Source: Pollutimonas harenae
GTDB taxonomy: Bacteria > Pseudomonadota > Gammaproteobacteria > Burkholderiales > Burkholderiaceae_B
DNA: 64,000 nucleotides
Reading direction: 5' to 3'
Assembly (NCBI RefSeq): GCF_004153685.1
Contig: NZ_SDQD01000001.1
Span: forward strand, 1,302,001 to 1,366,000
This document shows, piece after piece, positions 46,006 through 55,236 of the stretch. Both the position numbers and the translations under genes were made by a program. The first letter of the stretch is position 1, and every line of letters begins with the position of its first letter. The notes beneath the pieces were generated by a model. That model did not search any database. It worked only from the letters and a program-made list of their open reading frames with translations, and was not told the origin of the DNA.

Positions 46006-46374
46006 ATGATTGCGCAAACCGAAACCATTGATCTGCAGGCGCCGCCGTCGCCGCTGATTTTCACCGATGCAGCCGCCCATAAAGTCAAAGAGCTGCTGGC
46101 TGACGAAGACAATCCCGAGCTCAAGCTACGTGTATTCGTGCAAGGCGGTGGGTGTTCTGGCTTTCAATATGGTTTCACCTTCGATGAAACCACCAACGAT
46201 GACGACACAACCATAGACAAGGAAGGCGTGCAGCTGCTGGTTGATCCCATGAGCTTCCAGTACCTGGTGGGGGCCGAAATCGACTACAAAGACGATCTCG
46301 AAGGCGCTCAGTTCGTTATTCGCAATCCCAACGCCAATTCTACTTGCGGTTGCGGCTCCTCGTTCGCGCCCTGA
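46006..46374 (+). CDS. erpA: Iron-sulfur cluster insertion protein ErpA
   Basis: 122 residues, A-type carrier. The three cluster cysteines are Cys49 ([11 protein letters not shown]), Cys114 and Cys116 (STCGCGSSF), in the standard spacing. It passes 4Fe-4S clusters to apo-enzymes, among them probably IspG and IspH. GGAG precedes ATG 46006; upstream in-frame codons are not part of the family. Ends one base before the anmK stop on the other strand. Confidence 0.97.
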   Translation: MIAQTETIDLQAPPSPLIFTDAAAHKVKELLADEDNPELKLRVFVQGGGCSGFQYGFTFDETTNDDDTTIDKEGVQLLVDPMSFQYLVGAEIDYKDDLEGAQFVIRNPNANSTCGCGSSFAP

Positions 46375-47481
46375 TCAAATAGGGTATTTGCACCCCAGTA
46401 TCGTTGCCTGGCCAGCCCCTGTTACCGCGGGCAGGCCGGCGGCTTGCCCGTAATCGTGGGCCCAGGCCAGCCATGCAAAAGCCAGCGCTTCCACCATTTG
46501 AGCAGGTATGTTCAGTGCAGAACTGGAATACACCCGCGCCTTGACCAGGCTTTGCAGATCCCGCATCAATCCTTGATTCATCGCGCCGCCACCACAGACA
46601 ATCAGCTCTGCCGAGTCGGGAGCGTGCTCGTGTATGGCCTGAGCTACCGTGCTGGCCGTCAGCATTTGCAGCGTGGCCTGGATATCCTGGTCACTTAGTT
46701 TTTGTGTTTCGAATTGGGCCAGGCGTTGAGACAGCCAGTCCCAGTTAAACAGGTCGCGCCCTGTGGATTTTGGCGGTGGCTGCCTGAACCAGGGTTCGCT
46801 GTTGATCAGGTGTGCAAGCAATGCTGAGTTGCTGTTACCCGTTTTGGCCCAGTCGCCGTTCGCATCATAAGCACGCCCCGTTTTGGCTTGTACCCATAGG
46901 TCAAGCAGGACATTGGCAGGCCCGGTGTCGAAACCACGAATGCCGCCTGCCGTATCCAGCAATGTAATATTGGCAATGCCGCCCAGGTTCAATATGGCAC
47001 GAGGCTGTTCACCCGAAAAGAGCGCATGATGAAATGCCGGCACCAAAGGTGCGCCCTGGCCGCCTGCCGCGACATCGCGTGACCGGAAATCGGCAATCAC
47101 AGGGATACCTGTGCGCTGTACGAGCAGGGCAGGTGCATTGAGCTGAATGGTATAGCCGGCGGAAGGGTGATGGCGTACTGTCTGGCCGTGTGCGCCAATT
47201 GCGCTGACTTGGCCAGGCCCGACGTCAGCCTGACTGAGTAGTTCCAGGCAGGCCTGGGCATAGAGCTCGGCCAGCGCGTTAGCCGCCAAGGCTGCCCGGT
47301 TCAGCTCATTGGGGCCGGGAATATTCAGTGCCAGGAATTCCTGACGCAAGGATTCTGGCATGGGCAGCGATACCGAACCCAGAATCCGAGGCTGCCGGGG
47401 GGTGGAAAAGTCGGCCAGCACGGCATCTACACCGTCCGTACTGGTCCCGGACATCAGCCCTATATATAAGGTGTTGGACAT
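46375..47481 (-). CDS. anmK: Anhydro-N-acetylmuramic acid kinase
   Basis: 368 residues. The ASKHA-type N-terminus LYIGLMSGTSTDGVDAVL, SAIGAHGQTVRHHP, LNLGGIANITLL, GFDTGPANVLLDLW and the late VCGGGAMNQGLM are all present. It opens and phosphorylates recycled anhydroMurNAc to MurNAc-6-P. ATG 47481 matches the family start. It lies 28 bases downstream of an M23 peptidase gene, suggesting a peptidoglycan turnover unit. Confidence 0.96.
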   Translation of the reverse strand: MSNTLYIGLMSGTSTDGVDAVLADFSTPRQPRILGSVSLPMPESLRQEFLALNIPGPNELNRAALAANALAELYAQACLELLSQADVGPGQVSAIGAHGQTVRHHPSAGYTIQLNAPALLVQRTGIPVIADFRSRDVAAGGQGAPLVPAFHHALFSGEQPRAILNLGGIANITLLDTAGGIRGFDTGPANVLLDLWVQAKTGRAYDANGDWAKTGNSNSALLAHLINSEPWFRQPPPKSTGRDLFNWDWLSQRLAQFETQKLSDQDIQATLQMLTASTVAQAIHEHAPDSAELIVCGGGAMNQGLMRDLQSLVKARVYSSSALNIPAQMVEALAFAWLAWAHDYGQAAGLPAVTGAGQATILGCKYPI

Positions 47482-47509
47482 GAAAACGCGTGGCGGATCG
47501 TTGTAGCCA

Positions 47510-48877
47510 TTAACGGGCTGCAACCTGAAGGTCATCGCTGTGCATGCTGGCCAGGAAGTTCATGTGGTCCTGGTATAGGGCGATTGTTTTGTCGAAGGCC
47601 TTACGCTGTGACTTGTCGAGCGTGCGGGCGACAGGCAGATCGACGGACAAGGGGTCAATAGGCTTGTTGTTGACGCGGAATTCGTAATGCAGGTGTGGCC
47701 CGGTGGCCCAGCCGGTGGAACCCACGTAGCCGATCAACTGGCCTTGACTGACCTTGTCACCCTTTTTAAGGCCTTTGGCGTAGCGGCTTTGGTGTGCATA
47801 AAGCGTACTGTAACCATTATGATGCTTCAGGATGATGGTGTTGCCATAACCGCGCTGCTTGCCCTTGAACTCGACTACGCCATCGGCGGTGGCATGAATA
47901 GGGGTGCCGCTTTGGGCTGCGTAGTCAACGCCTTTGTGCCCGCGCCACACGCCGTGCACGGGGTGCTTGCGCATGCCGAAAGTGGAGCTGATGCGGGTGA
48001 ATTTCAGGGCAGAGCGCAAGAAGGCGCCTTTCAGACTGGCTCCGTCGAAGTCGTAATAGCTGCCCGTTTGGCCTTCAGGTGCAAACCAGACGGCTTCATA
48101 GGTTTTGTCGCGATTGCGGAAGTCGAGCGCCAGGATACGGCCGGAGCCGACATCGTGCCCATTGTGTGAATAGGTTTCGTAGACAATGCGAAAGCGGTCG
48201 TCGCTGCGCAGATCCCGGATGAAATCGATCTTGCTACCGAGGATTTCGGTCATTTGCATGGTGATGGCATCGGGAATGTTGGCGGCATCGGTGGCGCCAA
48301 ACAGAGAGTTCCGGATGACTCCTTCGGCCATTCTTATTTGTGTGCTGGCTGCTTCGGTGTGCTCGGTGGCATTAAAGCCGCCGTCGTCACTGGGAGTTAT
48401 TTCGAGCCAGCGCGATACGGGCTTTCCTTGCTCGACTGCATACGGCGTGTGATGGTAGCGAAGCCAGGCCAGATTGCCGTCCTGGTCGAGCGCAGCTTGC
48501 AGGTTGCGCCCTGGATAAAGTTTGTAGATGGAGCGTGCGTTCTTGTTCTGGATCAGGAAGGGCAGCAGGCCCGGCTCTTGCACATGCAGGCGTTGTAACA
48601 AAACTGCCAGGGTATCGCCAGCGCGGATCAGGGTTTGGCCGATGAATGGAGCAGAAAAATTGTTTTGCGCCTGAGGGAAGGGCGAGGGTAAATCGAGTGT
48701 TTGACGGGCTTCGTAAACGACGGGCACCTCGGGGGGCTGGACTACAGCCAGCGCCGCAGCGGTAGCGAAGAGCCCTAGTGCAACGACGGCAAGGCCGTTA
48801 CGAAAAAAGTGGTGTGATCGATGAGAACGTACGATGGCTCGATAAGAGGGAGTGGCAGGGGTCCCTTTCTTGAACAT
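47510..48877 (-). CDS. M23 family murein DD-endopeptidase, MepM-like
   Basis: 455 residues. One N-terminal membrane segment (about 26-45) and an OapA/LysM-like region (RAGDTLAVLLQRLHV) are followed by a second domain. The C-terminal peptidase_M23 domain has RKHPVHGVWRGHKGVDYAA (His and Asp zinc ligands), YAHQSRYA and HLHYEF (last His ligand). It cuts cross-links during wall growth. Shares a direction and short gap with anmK and is divergent from tyrS. Confidence 0.94.
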   Translation of the reverse strand: MFKKGTPATPSYRAIVRSHRSHHFFRNGLAVVALGLFATAAALAVVQPPEVPVVYEARQTLDLPSPFPQAQNNFSAPFIGQTLIRAGDTLAVLLQRLHVQEPGLLPFLIQNKNARSIYKLYPGRNLQAALDQDGNLAWLRYHHTPYAVEQGKPVSRWLEITPSDDGGFNATEHTEAASTQIRMAEGVIRNSLFGATDAANIPDAITMQMTEILGSKIDFIRDLRSDDRFRIVYETYSHNGHDVGSGRILALDFRNRDKTYEAVWFAPEGQTGSYYDFDGASLKGAFLRSALKFTRISSTFGMRKHPVHGVWRGHKGVDYAAQSGTPIHATADGVVEFKGKQRGYGNTIILKHHNGYSTLYAHQSRYAKGLKKGDKVSQGQLIGYVGSTGWATGPHLHYEFRVNNKPIDPLSVDLPVARTLDKSQRKAFDKTIALYQDHMNFLASMHSDDLQVAAR

Positions 48878-49000
48878 AAAGCAAAAACCTAGAAATGCGC
48901 TGCTGAATTAGACGGATATTGCGCTCGCACGTTATGCTAGCGTATTAAGCTCTATTTTTCGAGCTTTATTTTACTTTTTTCCTTTCTGAAATCCCTTCTT

Positions 49001-50230
49001 ATGCCGTCGTCCGAAGCGCCCGTTACCCCACAAATCGAAGAATATCTGCGCATTGCCAAACGAGGCTGCGACGAACTCCTGGTTGAGTCGGAATTCGTCA
49101 AGAAGCTCGCCCGCAGCCAAGCTACGGGTGTGCCTCTGCGCATCAAGCTGGGGCTGGATCCCACAGCGCCCGATATCCACCTGGGCCATACCGTAGTCCT
49201 GAATAAAATGCGCCAGCTGCAAGATCTGGGGCATACCGTCATTTTCCTGATTGGCGACTTTACCTCGATGATTGGCGATCCCAGCGGACGCAATGCCACG
49301 CGGCCTCCACTGACCGCCGAGCAGATCCAGGAAAATGCCAAAACCTATTATGCCCAGGCCAGCATGGTGCTCGATTCCGCGCGTACCGAAATTCGCTATA
49401 ACTCCGAATGGTGCGATCCCCTGGGTGCACGTGGCATGATCCAGTTGGCGTCCCGCTATACCGTGGCGCGCATGATGGAGCGCGAAGACTTTACGCGGCG
49501 TTTCAAAGGGGGTATCCCCATTTCAGTGCACGAGTTTCTGTATCCCCTGATGCAGGGCTACGATTCGGTTGCCTTGAAATCCGACCTGGAGCTTGGCGGG
49601 ACTGATCAGAAATTCAACCTTCTGGTTGGCCGCGAGCTCCAAAAAGAATATGGCCAGGAGCCGCAATGCATCCTGACCATGCCCCTGCTGGAAGGCACCG
49701 ACGGGGTAGACAAAATGTCCAAGTCAAAAGGTAACTATATAGGAATCACCGAAGCGCCCGATTCCATGTTTGGCAAGCTTATGTCAATTTCCGACACATT
49801 GATGTGGAAATATTTCGAGCTATTGTCTTTCCGCTCCATGGACGATATCGCCCAGCTGCAAAATCAGGTAAAAAGTGGAATGAACCCGCGTGATGTCAAA
49901 GTCATGCTGGGCCAGGAAATCGTGGCGCGCTTTCATACACAGCAGGCTGCACACGACGCTCTGGCCACATTCGAAGCGCGTTTTCGCGATGGAGCCATTC
50001 CCGAAGACATGCCCGAAGTACAACTGGGTGCCGCTCCACTGGGCATACTCAAGGTACTGCGCGAGGCCGGTCTGGTCACCTCGGGTGCCGAGGCGCAGCG
50101 CAATGTCGAACAGGGGGGGGTCCGGGTTGACGGCGACCGCATCGAAGACAAGGCGCTACAACTTCAGGCCGGTACCTATGTCGTTCAAGTAGGCAAACGC
50201 AAATTTGCCCGTGTCACATTAACAGGCTAA
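49001..50230 (+). CDS. tyrS: Tyrosyl-tRNA synthetase
   Basis: 409 residues, class [20 protein letters not shown] contains the HIGH motif, [14 protein letters not shown] the next strand, [12 protein letters not shown] and [11 protein letters not shown] the catalytic loop. A C-terminal S4-like RNA-binding domain begins near [20 protein letters not shown]. It is of the shorter TyrZ-like type common in betaproteobacteria. A weak AAGCTC/GAGCTT hairpin sits 35-54 bases before the ATG. Confidence 0.97.
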   Translation: MPSSEAPVTPQIEEYLRIAKRGCDELLVESEFVKKLARSQATGVPLRIKLGLDPTAPDIHLGHTVVLNKMRQLQDLGHTVIFLIGDFTSMIGDPSGRNATRPPLTAEQIQENAKTYYAQASMVLDSARTEIRYNSEWCDPLGARGMIQLASRYTVARMMEREDFTRRFKGGIPISVHEFLYPLMQGYDSVALKSDLELGGTDQKFNLLVGRELQKEYGQEPQCILTMPLLEGTDGVDKMSKSKGNYIGITEAPDSMFGKLMSISDTLMWKYFELLSFRSMDDIAQLQNQVKSGMNPRDVKVMLGQEIVARFHTQQAAHDALATFEARFRDGAIPEDMPEVQLGAAPLGILKVLREAGLVTSGAEAQRNVEQGGVRVDGDRIEDKALQLQAGTYVVQVGKRKFARVTLTG

Positions 50231-50266
50231 ACGCCAATCGGCCGCCAGCCGCCATAGGAGTTCACC

Positions 50267-50905
50267 ATGAAACTGACCAGTGAATCTTTTGTAGACCAGG
50301 GGGTCATTCCCGAGCGCAATGCCTTTGGCAAAATAGACGGACAAAATCATGTGGCGCTTGCGGGCAATGCCAATCCGCAGCTGTCGTGGTCAGATGCGCC
50401 AGCCGCCACACAATCGTATGTGGTGATCTGCCACGATCCCGACGTTCCCAGCAAGCCTGATGACGTCAACCAGGAAGACCGTGAAATTCCCAGCACCCTG
50501 CCACGCGTCGATTTCTACCACTGGGCCCTGATCGACATTCCGGCGTCTGTCTCTCATATTGCCGAGGGGGCTTATTCTGAAGGGATTACGCCGCGTGGCA
50601 AGGCTGGTCCGCTTGCGCTCGATGGCACCCGTCAGGGCGTCAACGATTTCACCACCTGGTTTGCTGCCGACCGCGACATGAATGGCGATTATTTCGGTTA
50701 CGACGGTCCGTGCCCGCCCTGGAATGATTCCATTCCGCATCGCTATATTTTCACGGTGTACGCTCTTGATATTGCCGAGCTGCCCTTCGAGGGCCGCTTT
50801 ACCGGCGGAGATGTCATCAAGGCCATTCAAGGCCATGTACTGGCGCAGGCATCGATAGTGGGCATCTATACCCTGAATCCCCGGCTGGTAAACACCGCCT
50901 CCTGA
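50267..50905 (+). CDS. YbhB/YbcL-type phosphatidylethanolamine-binding-like protein
   Basis: 212 residues, cytoplasmic (no signal peptide). PEBP landmarks: GNANPQLSWSDAPAATQSYVVICHDPD (DPD ligand loop), DFYHWALIDIPA and GYDGPCPPWNDSIPHRYIFTVYALD with the conserved GPxPP and HRY residues. It is a little longer than E. coli YbhB (158). Bacterial members have no firmly assigned role. Sits between tyrS and glyA. Confidence 0.92.
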   Translation: MKLTSESFVDQGVIPERNAFGKIDGQNHVALAGNANPQLSWSDAPAATQSYVVICHDPDVPSKPDDVNQEDREIPSTLPRVDFYHWALIDIPASVSHIAEGAYSEGITPRGKAGPLALDGTRQGVNDFTTWFAADRDMNGDYFGYDGPCPPWNDSIPHRYIFTVYALDIAELPFEGRFTGGDVIKAIQGHVLAQASIVGIYTLNPRLVNTAS

Positions 50906-50991
50906 CTCAGGGGCGCGTAGGTGAAGTGCTATTCAAGTTAAAATAGGCGATTACCTTTCGCCATACGCGTAATTACCTTCAGGATATCTTC

Positions 50992-52236
50992 ATGTTTGAC
51001 CGTTCTCGTACTCTCGATCTCGTCGATGCCGACGTCTGGGCAGCCGTTCAAAAAGAAAACGTTCGCCAAGAGCAGCACATCGAACTGATTGCGTCTGAAA
51101 ACTACACCAGCCCTGCAGTGATGCAAGCCCAGGGTACCCAACTGACGAACAAGTATGCAGAAGGCTATCCCGGCAAGCGCTACTACGGCGGTTGCGAATA
51201 TGTCGATATTGTCGAGCAGCTAGCTATCGACCGCCTGAAGGAAATTTTTGGTGCCGAAGCCGCCAACGTACAGCCCAACTCCGGCTCTCAGGCCAATCAG
51301 GGTGTTTACATGGCCGTCCTCAAGCCGGGCGATACGGTATTGGGCATGAGCCTGGCCGAAGGCGGCCACCTTACCCATGGCTCGCCCGTCAACGCGTCAG
51401 GCAAGCTCTATAACTTCCTGTCGTATGGCCTGGATGCCAACGAAGAGCTCGACTACGACCAGCTCGAGAAACTGGCCAAAGAGCACAAGCCCAAGCTGAT
51501 TGTTGGCGGCGCGTCGGCCTATGCGCTGCGTATAGACTTCGAACGCATGGCTCGCATCGCACACGACAACGGCGCCTTGTTCATGGTCGATATCGCCCAC
51601 TACGCTGGCCTGGTAGCCGGTGGTGCGTACCCTAATCCCGTGCCACATGCCGACTTCGTTACTTCGACCACCCATAAATCGCTGCGCGGCCCACGTGGCG
51701 GCGTCATCATGATGAAAGCCGAACACGAGAAAATCATCAACTCGGCGATCTTTCCTGGTATTCAGGGTGGTCCGCTGATGCACGTCATTGCCGCCAAGGC
51801 TGTGGCCTTCAAAGAAGCGCTGTCCCCCGAATTCAAAGAATATGCCGCCCAAGTCGTCAAGAACGCCGACGTGCTGGCCCGTACCCTGGTCGAACGCGGT
51901 TTGCGCATCGTATCGGGTCGTACCGAAAGCCACGTCATGCTGGTCGATCTGCGCGCCAAAGGCATTACAGGTAAAGAAGCTGAAGCGGCACTTGGCCAGG
52001 CGCATATCACCGTCAACAAAAACGCTATCCCCAACGATCCCGAAAAGCCTTTTGTCACCAGTGGCGTGCGCCTGGGTACACCAGCCATGACAACACGTGG
52101 CTTCAAAGAGGCTGAAGCCGAGCTCACAGGCCACTTGATTGCCGATGTGCTCGACAACCCTCGCGACGAGGCTTCCATTGCCGCCGTACGCAAGCGCGTC
52201 AACGAATTGACCGCAAGCCTGCCGGTCTACCGTTAA
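50992..52236 (+). CDS. glyA: Serine hydroxymethyltransferase
   Basis: 414 residues; PLP enzyme linking serine, glycine and one-carbon folate units. [55 protein letters not shown] and the PLP lysine in [15 protein letters not shown] are complete. AGGA lies before the ATG. Two ATTACCTT repeats 22 bases apart lie in its leader (50950 and 50972). No glycine riboswitch architecture is seen. Confidence 0.98.
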   Translation: MFDRSRTLDLVDADVWAAVQKENVRQEQHIELIASENYTSPAVMQAQGTQLTNKYAEGYPGKRYYGGCEYVDIVEQLAIDRLKEIFGAEAANVQPNSGSQANQGVYMAVLKPGDTVLGMSLAEGGHLTHGSPVNASGKLYNFLSYGLDANEELDYDQLEKLAKEHKPKLIVGGASAYALRIDFERMARIAHDNGALFMVDIAHYAGLVAGGAYPNPVPHADFVTSTTHKSLRGPRGGVIMMKAEHEKIINSAIFPGIQGGPLMHVIAAKAVAFKEALSPEFKEYAAQVVKNADVLARTLVERGLRIVSGRTESHVMLVDLRAKGITGKEAEAALGQAHITVNKNAIPNDPEKPFVTSGVRLGTPAMTTRGFKEAEAELTGHLIADVLDNPRDEASIAAVRKRVNELTASLPVYR

Positions 52237-52244
52237 TACGGAAG

Positions 52245-52267
52245 GGGTTCCGGCTGTGCCGGAACCC
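52245..52267 (+). terminator. Hairpin between glyA and nrdR
   Basis: GGGTTCCGGC and GCCGGAACCC form a perfect 10-bp stem with a TGT loop, 8 bases after the glyA stop. It lacks a T-run; partial terminator or 3'-end stabiliser of glyA mRNA. Confidence 0.5.
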
Positions 52268-52292
52268 ATCAAGGCGGCGGAGTCCACTCACC

Positions 52293-52754
52293 ATGAAATG
52301 CCCATTCTGCAGCAGTTTCGATACGCAGGTCATAGACTCCCGGGTTTCCGAAGAGGGCGACACCATACGCCGTCGGCGTCGCTGCACAGCCTGCGACCGC
52401 CGCTTCACCACCTACGAGCGCGCCGAGTTGGTCATGCCAACGGTAGTCAAGCGCAATGGCACGCGTACCGAATTCGATATCAACAAACTGCGGGCCAGTT
52501 TGAGCCTGGCATTGCGCAAGCGTCCGGTCAGCACTGAAGATGTCGATGCCGCCGTGGCACGCATCGAAGAGAACCTGTTGGTCAGCGGTTTGCGTGAGGT
52601 TGAATCAGGCCATGTGGGTGAGTTGGTCATGAACGAGCTGCGTAAGCTCGACCAGGTCGCTTATGTGCGCTTTGCATCGGTCTATAAAAGTTTCGAAGAC
52701 ATCGGCGAGTTCGTCAAAGCCATTGACGAAATCAAGGTTCCCTCCAGGCCGTGA
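52293..52754 (+). CDS. nrdR: Transcriptional repressor NrdR
   Basis: 153 residues. The N-terminal zinc ribbon (MKCPFCSSF and [11 protein letters not shown], four Cys) is followed by an ATP-cone ([20 protein letters not shown]). It senses dATP/ATP and represses ribonucleotide reductase genes. The window also holds nrdAB with a NrdR box pair, so its target is visible. GGAG lies before the ATG. The glyA-nrdR-ribD order is common. Its TGA overlaps the ribD GTG. Confidence 0.98.
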   Translation: MKCPFCSSFDTQVIDSRVSEEGDTIRRRRRCTACDRRFTTYERAELVMPTVVKRNGTRTEFDINKLRASLSLALRKRPVSTEDVDAAVARIEENLLVSGLREVESGHVGELVMNELRKLDQVAYVRFASVYKSFEDIGEFVKAIDEIKVPSRP

Positions 52755-53893
52755 AGCCTGATCTGCACATGACGGATGAAGACTGGATGCGCCAGGCCCT
52801 GCGGCTGGCTGAAACTGTCTTGTACATTACCGCACCCAATCCGCGTGTGGCTTGTCTGATTGTGCGCGATGGCCAATTGCTGGCCGAAGGTGCCACCCGG
52901 CAGGCCGGTGGGCCGCATGCCGAAGTCATGGCTTTGCGCCAAGCGGCCGAGCGCGGCATAGATGTTGCGGGTACGACCGTTTACGTAACGCTTGAACCGT
53001 GCAGTCACTATGGCCGCACACCACCCTGTGTTGATGCATTGATCGCTGCCAGGCCGGCGCGCGTGGTGATTGCCATGGGCGACCCCAACCCGCTGGTCAG
53101 TGGTCAAGGCGTTGCCAAGCTGCGGGCAGCGGGCATTGCCGTCACCACCGATATTTGTACTGAAGCAGCACTGGCGATGAATCCGGGTTTTGTGGCCCGC
53201 ATGACCCGCAAGACGCCCTGGCTCTGGTTGAAGCTGGCCGCTTCCCTGGACGGCCGTATTGCGTTGGCCAATGGCCAATCGCAGTGGATTACCGGACCGG
53301 CTGCGCGCGCTGACGGCCATCACTGGCGCGCGCGCAGCTGTGTAGTGCTGACGGGTATTGGTACTGTCGCGGCCGATGATCCGTTGATGAATGTACGGCA
53401 CGTTGAAACTGCGCGGCCACCCATCAAGGCTATTGTCGATACGCAGCTTCAGGTCAGCGAGCAGGCTCGCATCTTTGACGGGACACCGGTCTGGGTATTT
53501 ACCTGCGTTTCAAATCCGGAAAAAGCTCAAAGACTGGCTGATCGGAACGTGCAGGTTGTGACCTTGCCTGCGGTAAATGGCCGGGTTGACCTGCATGCCA
53601 TGATGCGCTGGCTGGGCGAGCACGACATCAATGAAGTGCACGTCGAGGCCGGCGCCCGGCTTAGCGGTGCCCTGCTGCAAGCGCAGTGCGTTGATGAGTT
53701 GTTGGTCTATATGGCGCCCATGCTGTTGGGCGAGGGCATAGGAATGGTTCACATGGAGCCCTTGCAGCAGCTGACGCAGGCCCAGCGGTTCGAATTCATA
53801 CACACGGCGTGTGTTGCGCCTGATGTGCGCCTAAGCGCGCGACATATAGATCATTGGAAGACTTTGCTGCAGGCGCTGCAGCAACAGAATTAA
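52751..53893 (+). CDS. ribD: Bifunctional riboflavin biosynthesis deaminase/reductase RibD
   Basis: 380 residues. N-terminal zinc deaminase ([11 protein letters not shown] with His-Ala-Glu, [13 protein letters not shown] with both Cys ligands) and C-terminal reductase ([43 protein letters not shown]). It performs the second and third steps after GTP cyclohydrolase II. The GTG at 52751 overlaps the nrdR stop (GTGA), which favours coupled translation; ATG 52769 is the alternative and both fit the family. Confidence 0.96.
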   Translation: MKPDLHMTDEDWMRQALRLAETVLYITAPNPRVACLIVRDGQLLAEGATRQAGGPHAEVMALRQAAERGIDVAGTTVYVTLEPCSHYGRTPPCVDALIAARPARVVIAMGDPNPLVSGQGVAKLRAAGIAVTTDICTEAALAMNPGFVARMTRKTPWLWLKLAASLDGRIALANGQSQWITGPAARADGHHWRARSCVVLTGIGTVAADDPLMNVRHVETARPPIKAIVDTQLQVSEQARIFDGTPVWVFTCVSNPEKAQRLADRNVQVVTLPAVNGRVDLHAMMRWLGEHDINEVHVEAGARLSGALLQAQCVDELLVYMAPMLLGEGIGMVHMEPLQQLTQAQRFEFIHTACVAPDVRLSARHIDHWKTLLQALQQQN

Positions 53894-53903
53894 AAGGTAA
53901 AGC

Positions 53904-54524
53904 ATGTTCACAGGCATTGTTGCCGCCGTTGGCAAAATCATCGAGGTCACACCGTTCAATGAGGGCCAGAAAGACGCAGGCGTTCATTTGAAGATACAGG
54001 TGCGGGATTTTCTGCGTGACAGCACCAAACTAGGCGATTCCATTTCCATACAGGGCGCCTGCATGACGGTCGTGGCCCTGGAGCCAGACAGCTTCAGTGT
54101 CGACGTCTCGCGGGAAAGTCTTAATCGCACTGCAGGCCTGGATGCGGTGGGTGAAGTCAACCTTGAACATGCCTTACGCCTGGGCGATTCGCTGGACGGC
54201 CATTTGGTGTCGGGCCACGTCGATGGGCTGGGGCAGGTCAGCCGTTTCGAACCAGTGGGCGAATCCTGGGACTTGCGTATCAAGGTGCCGCAAGCGCTGG
54301 CCAAGTATATGGCCTACAAAGGTTCGGTCACCGTCAATGGCGTCAGCCTGACCGTCAATCACGTGGACGATAGCGCTGATGGCTGTGAAATTCATATCAA
54401 CCTGATTCCGCATACCGTGCAAGTCACGACGCTTCAGCATTTGGCGGCGGGTGTGCCCGTCAATCTGGAAATCGACACAATCGCACGATATGTTGAACGT
54501 ATGATTAGCCTGCGGGACTGCTGA
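53904..54524 (+). CDS. ribE: Riboflavin synthase alpha subunit
   Basis: 206 residues made of two lumazine-binding repeats. First repeat begins MFTGIVAAVGKI; the active-site tract is DSISIQGACMTVV. The second repeat has GHLVSGHVDGLGQV, SVTVNGVSLTVNHV and the LIPHTVQVTTL end. It dismutates two 6,7-dimethyl-8-ribityllumazine molecules to riboflavin. It follows ribD by 10 bases; no FMN riboswitch precedes this unit. Confidence 0.97.
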   Translation: MFTGIVAAVGKIIEVTPFNEGQKDAGVHLKIQVRDFLRDSTKLGDSISIQGACMTVVALEPDSFSVDVSRESLNRTAGLDAVGEVNLEHALRLGDSLDGHLVSGHVDGLGQVSRFEPVGESWDLRIKVPQALAKYMAYKGSVTVNGVSLTVNHVDDSADGCEIHINLIPHTVQVTTLQHLAAGVPVNLEIDTIARYVERMISLRDC

Positions 54525-54591
54525 TAATACATAATAAGCTGGTTTCTGATAGAATGGCGGACTTCGCTTTATGCAAATAAAGCCAGAATCA

Positions 54592-54682
54592 GGACAGGTG
54601 GCCGAGCGGTTGAAGGCGCACGCCTGGAAAGCGTGTATACGTGAATAGCGTATCGGGGGTTCGAATCCCCCTCTGTCCGCCA
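54592..54682 (+). tRNA. tRNA-Ser (anticodon GGA)
   Basis: 91 nucleotides including encoded CCA. Acceptor GGACAGG pairs with TCTGTCC (one G-T), discriminator G. The anticodon stem CACGC/GCGTG closes a loop CTGGAAA with anticodon GGA. A long class II variable arm and the T arm GGGGG-TTCGAAT-CCCCC complete it. Decodes UCC/UCU. Confidence 0.98.
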
Positions 54683-54690
54683 GTTATTCC

Positions 54691-54724
54691 AAACCCTTGA
54701 TTCCTAATGAATCAAGGGTTTTTC
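54691..54724 (+). terminator. Intrinsic terminator after tRNA-Ser
   Basis: AACCCTTGATT and AATCAAGGGTT form a perfect 11-bp stem with a 7-base loop followed by TTTTCTTT, 9 bases after the CCA end. Confidence 0.9.
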
Positions 54725-54765
54725 TTTGGCTGAAAGACAAAGAAGTCTACGAGGCTCGCAAGTTC

Positions 54766-55236
54766 ATGAATATTTGGGTTGATGCTGATGCCTGCCCTGT
54801 TGTCATCAAGGACATTCTGTATAGGGCGGCGCAACGATTGGAGCAGCCACTCACCCTGGTAGCCAACCAGATGCTGCGCACGCCGCCGTCTTCCTTGATC
54901 CGGGCCGTCCAGGTGCCGCGAGGATTCGATGTGGCGGACGACTATATTGTTGAACACATGTCTGCCGGCGATCTGGTCATCACGGCCGACATTCCGCTGG
55001 CAAGCGAGGTGTTGGCTAAGGGGGCACTGGTACTCAGCCCGCGCGGCGAGCGTTACACCGCCGACAGCATAAGTGAACGCCTGTCGATGCGAGACATGAT
55101 GGAAGAACTGCGTAGTGCTGGCGTCGATACAGGTGGGCCAGCCGCTTTCAGCCAGGCGGATAGGCGTGCATTTGCCAACGCTCTGGACCAACTGTTGCAG
55201 AAAGCACTATGGAAAAACGCCACCAGAAATCAATGA
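54766..55236 (+). CDS. YaiI/YqxD family protein (DUF188)
   Basis: 156 residues. [18 protein letters not shown] at the start, [24 protein letters not shown] in the middle and [14 protein letters not shown] match the UPF0178 family, a PIN-like fold with conserved aspartates of unknown target. ATG 54766 is the family start; the 23 open codons before it run through the tRNA terminator. End overlaps the convergent dehydratase by 7 bases. Confidence 0.92.
   Translation: MNIWVDADACPVVIKDILYRAAQRLEQPLTLVANQMLRTPPSSLIRAVQVPRGFDVADDYIVEHMSAGDLVITADIPLASEVLAKGALVLSPRGERYTADSISERLSMRDMMEELRSAGVDTGGPAAFSQADRRAFANALDQLLQKALWKNATRNQ

Noticed and set aside
50906-50991. Glycine riboswitch before glyA
   Set aside because: The interval is only 86 bases and lacks the paired aptamer pattern.
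51397-52287. 296-residue minus-strand open frame
   Set aside because: Antisense to glyA, which is complete and conserved.
52755-52770. FMN riboswitch expected before riboflavin genes
   Set aside because: ribD overlaps nrdR and there is no leader; nothing before nrdR resembles the conserved FMN element.
54697-54765. Earlier start for the YaiI-like gene
   Set aside because: The extension runs through the tRNA-Ser terminator hairpin; the family begins at ATG 54766.
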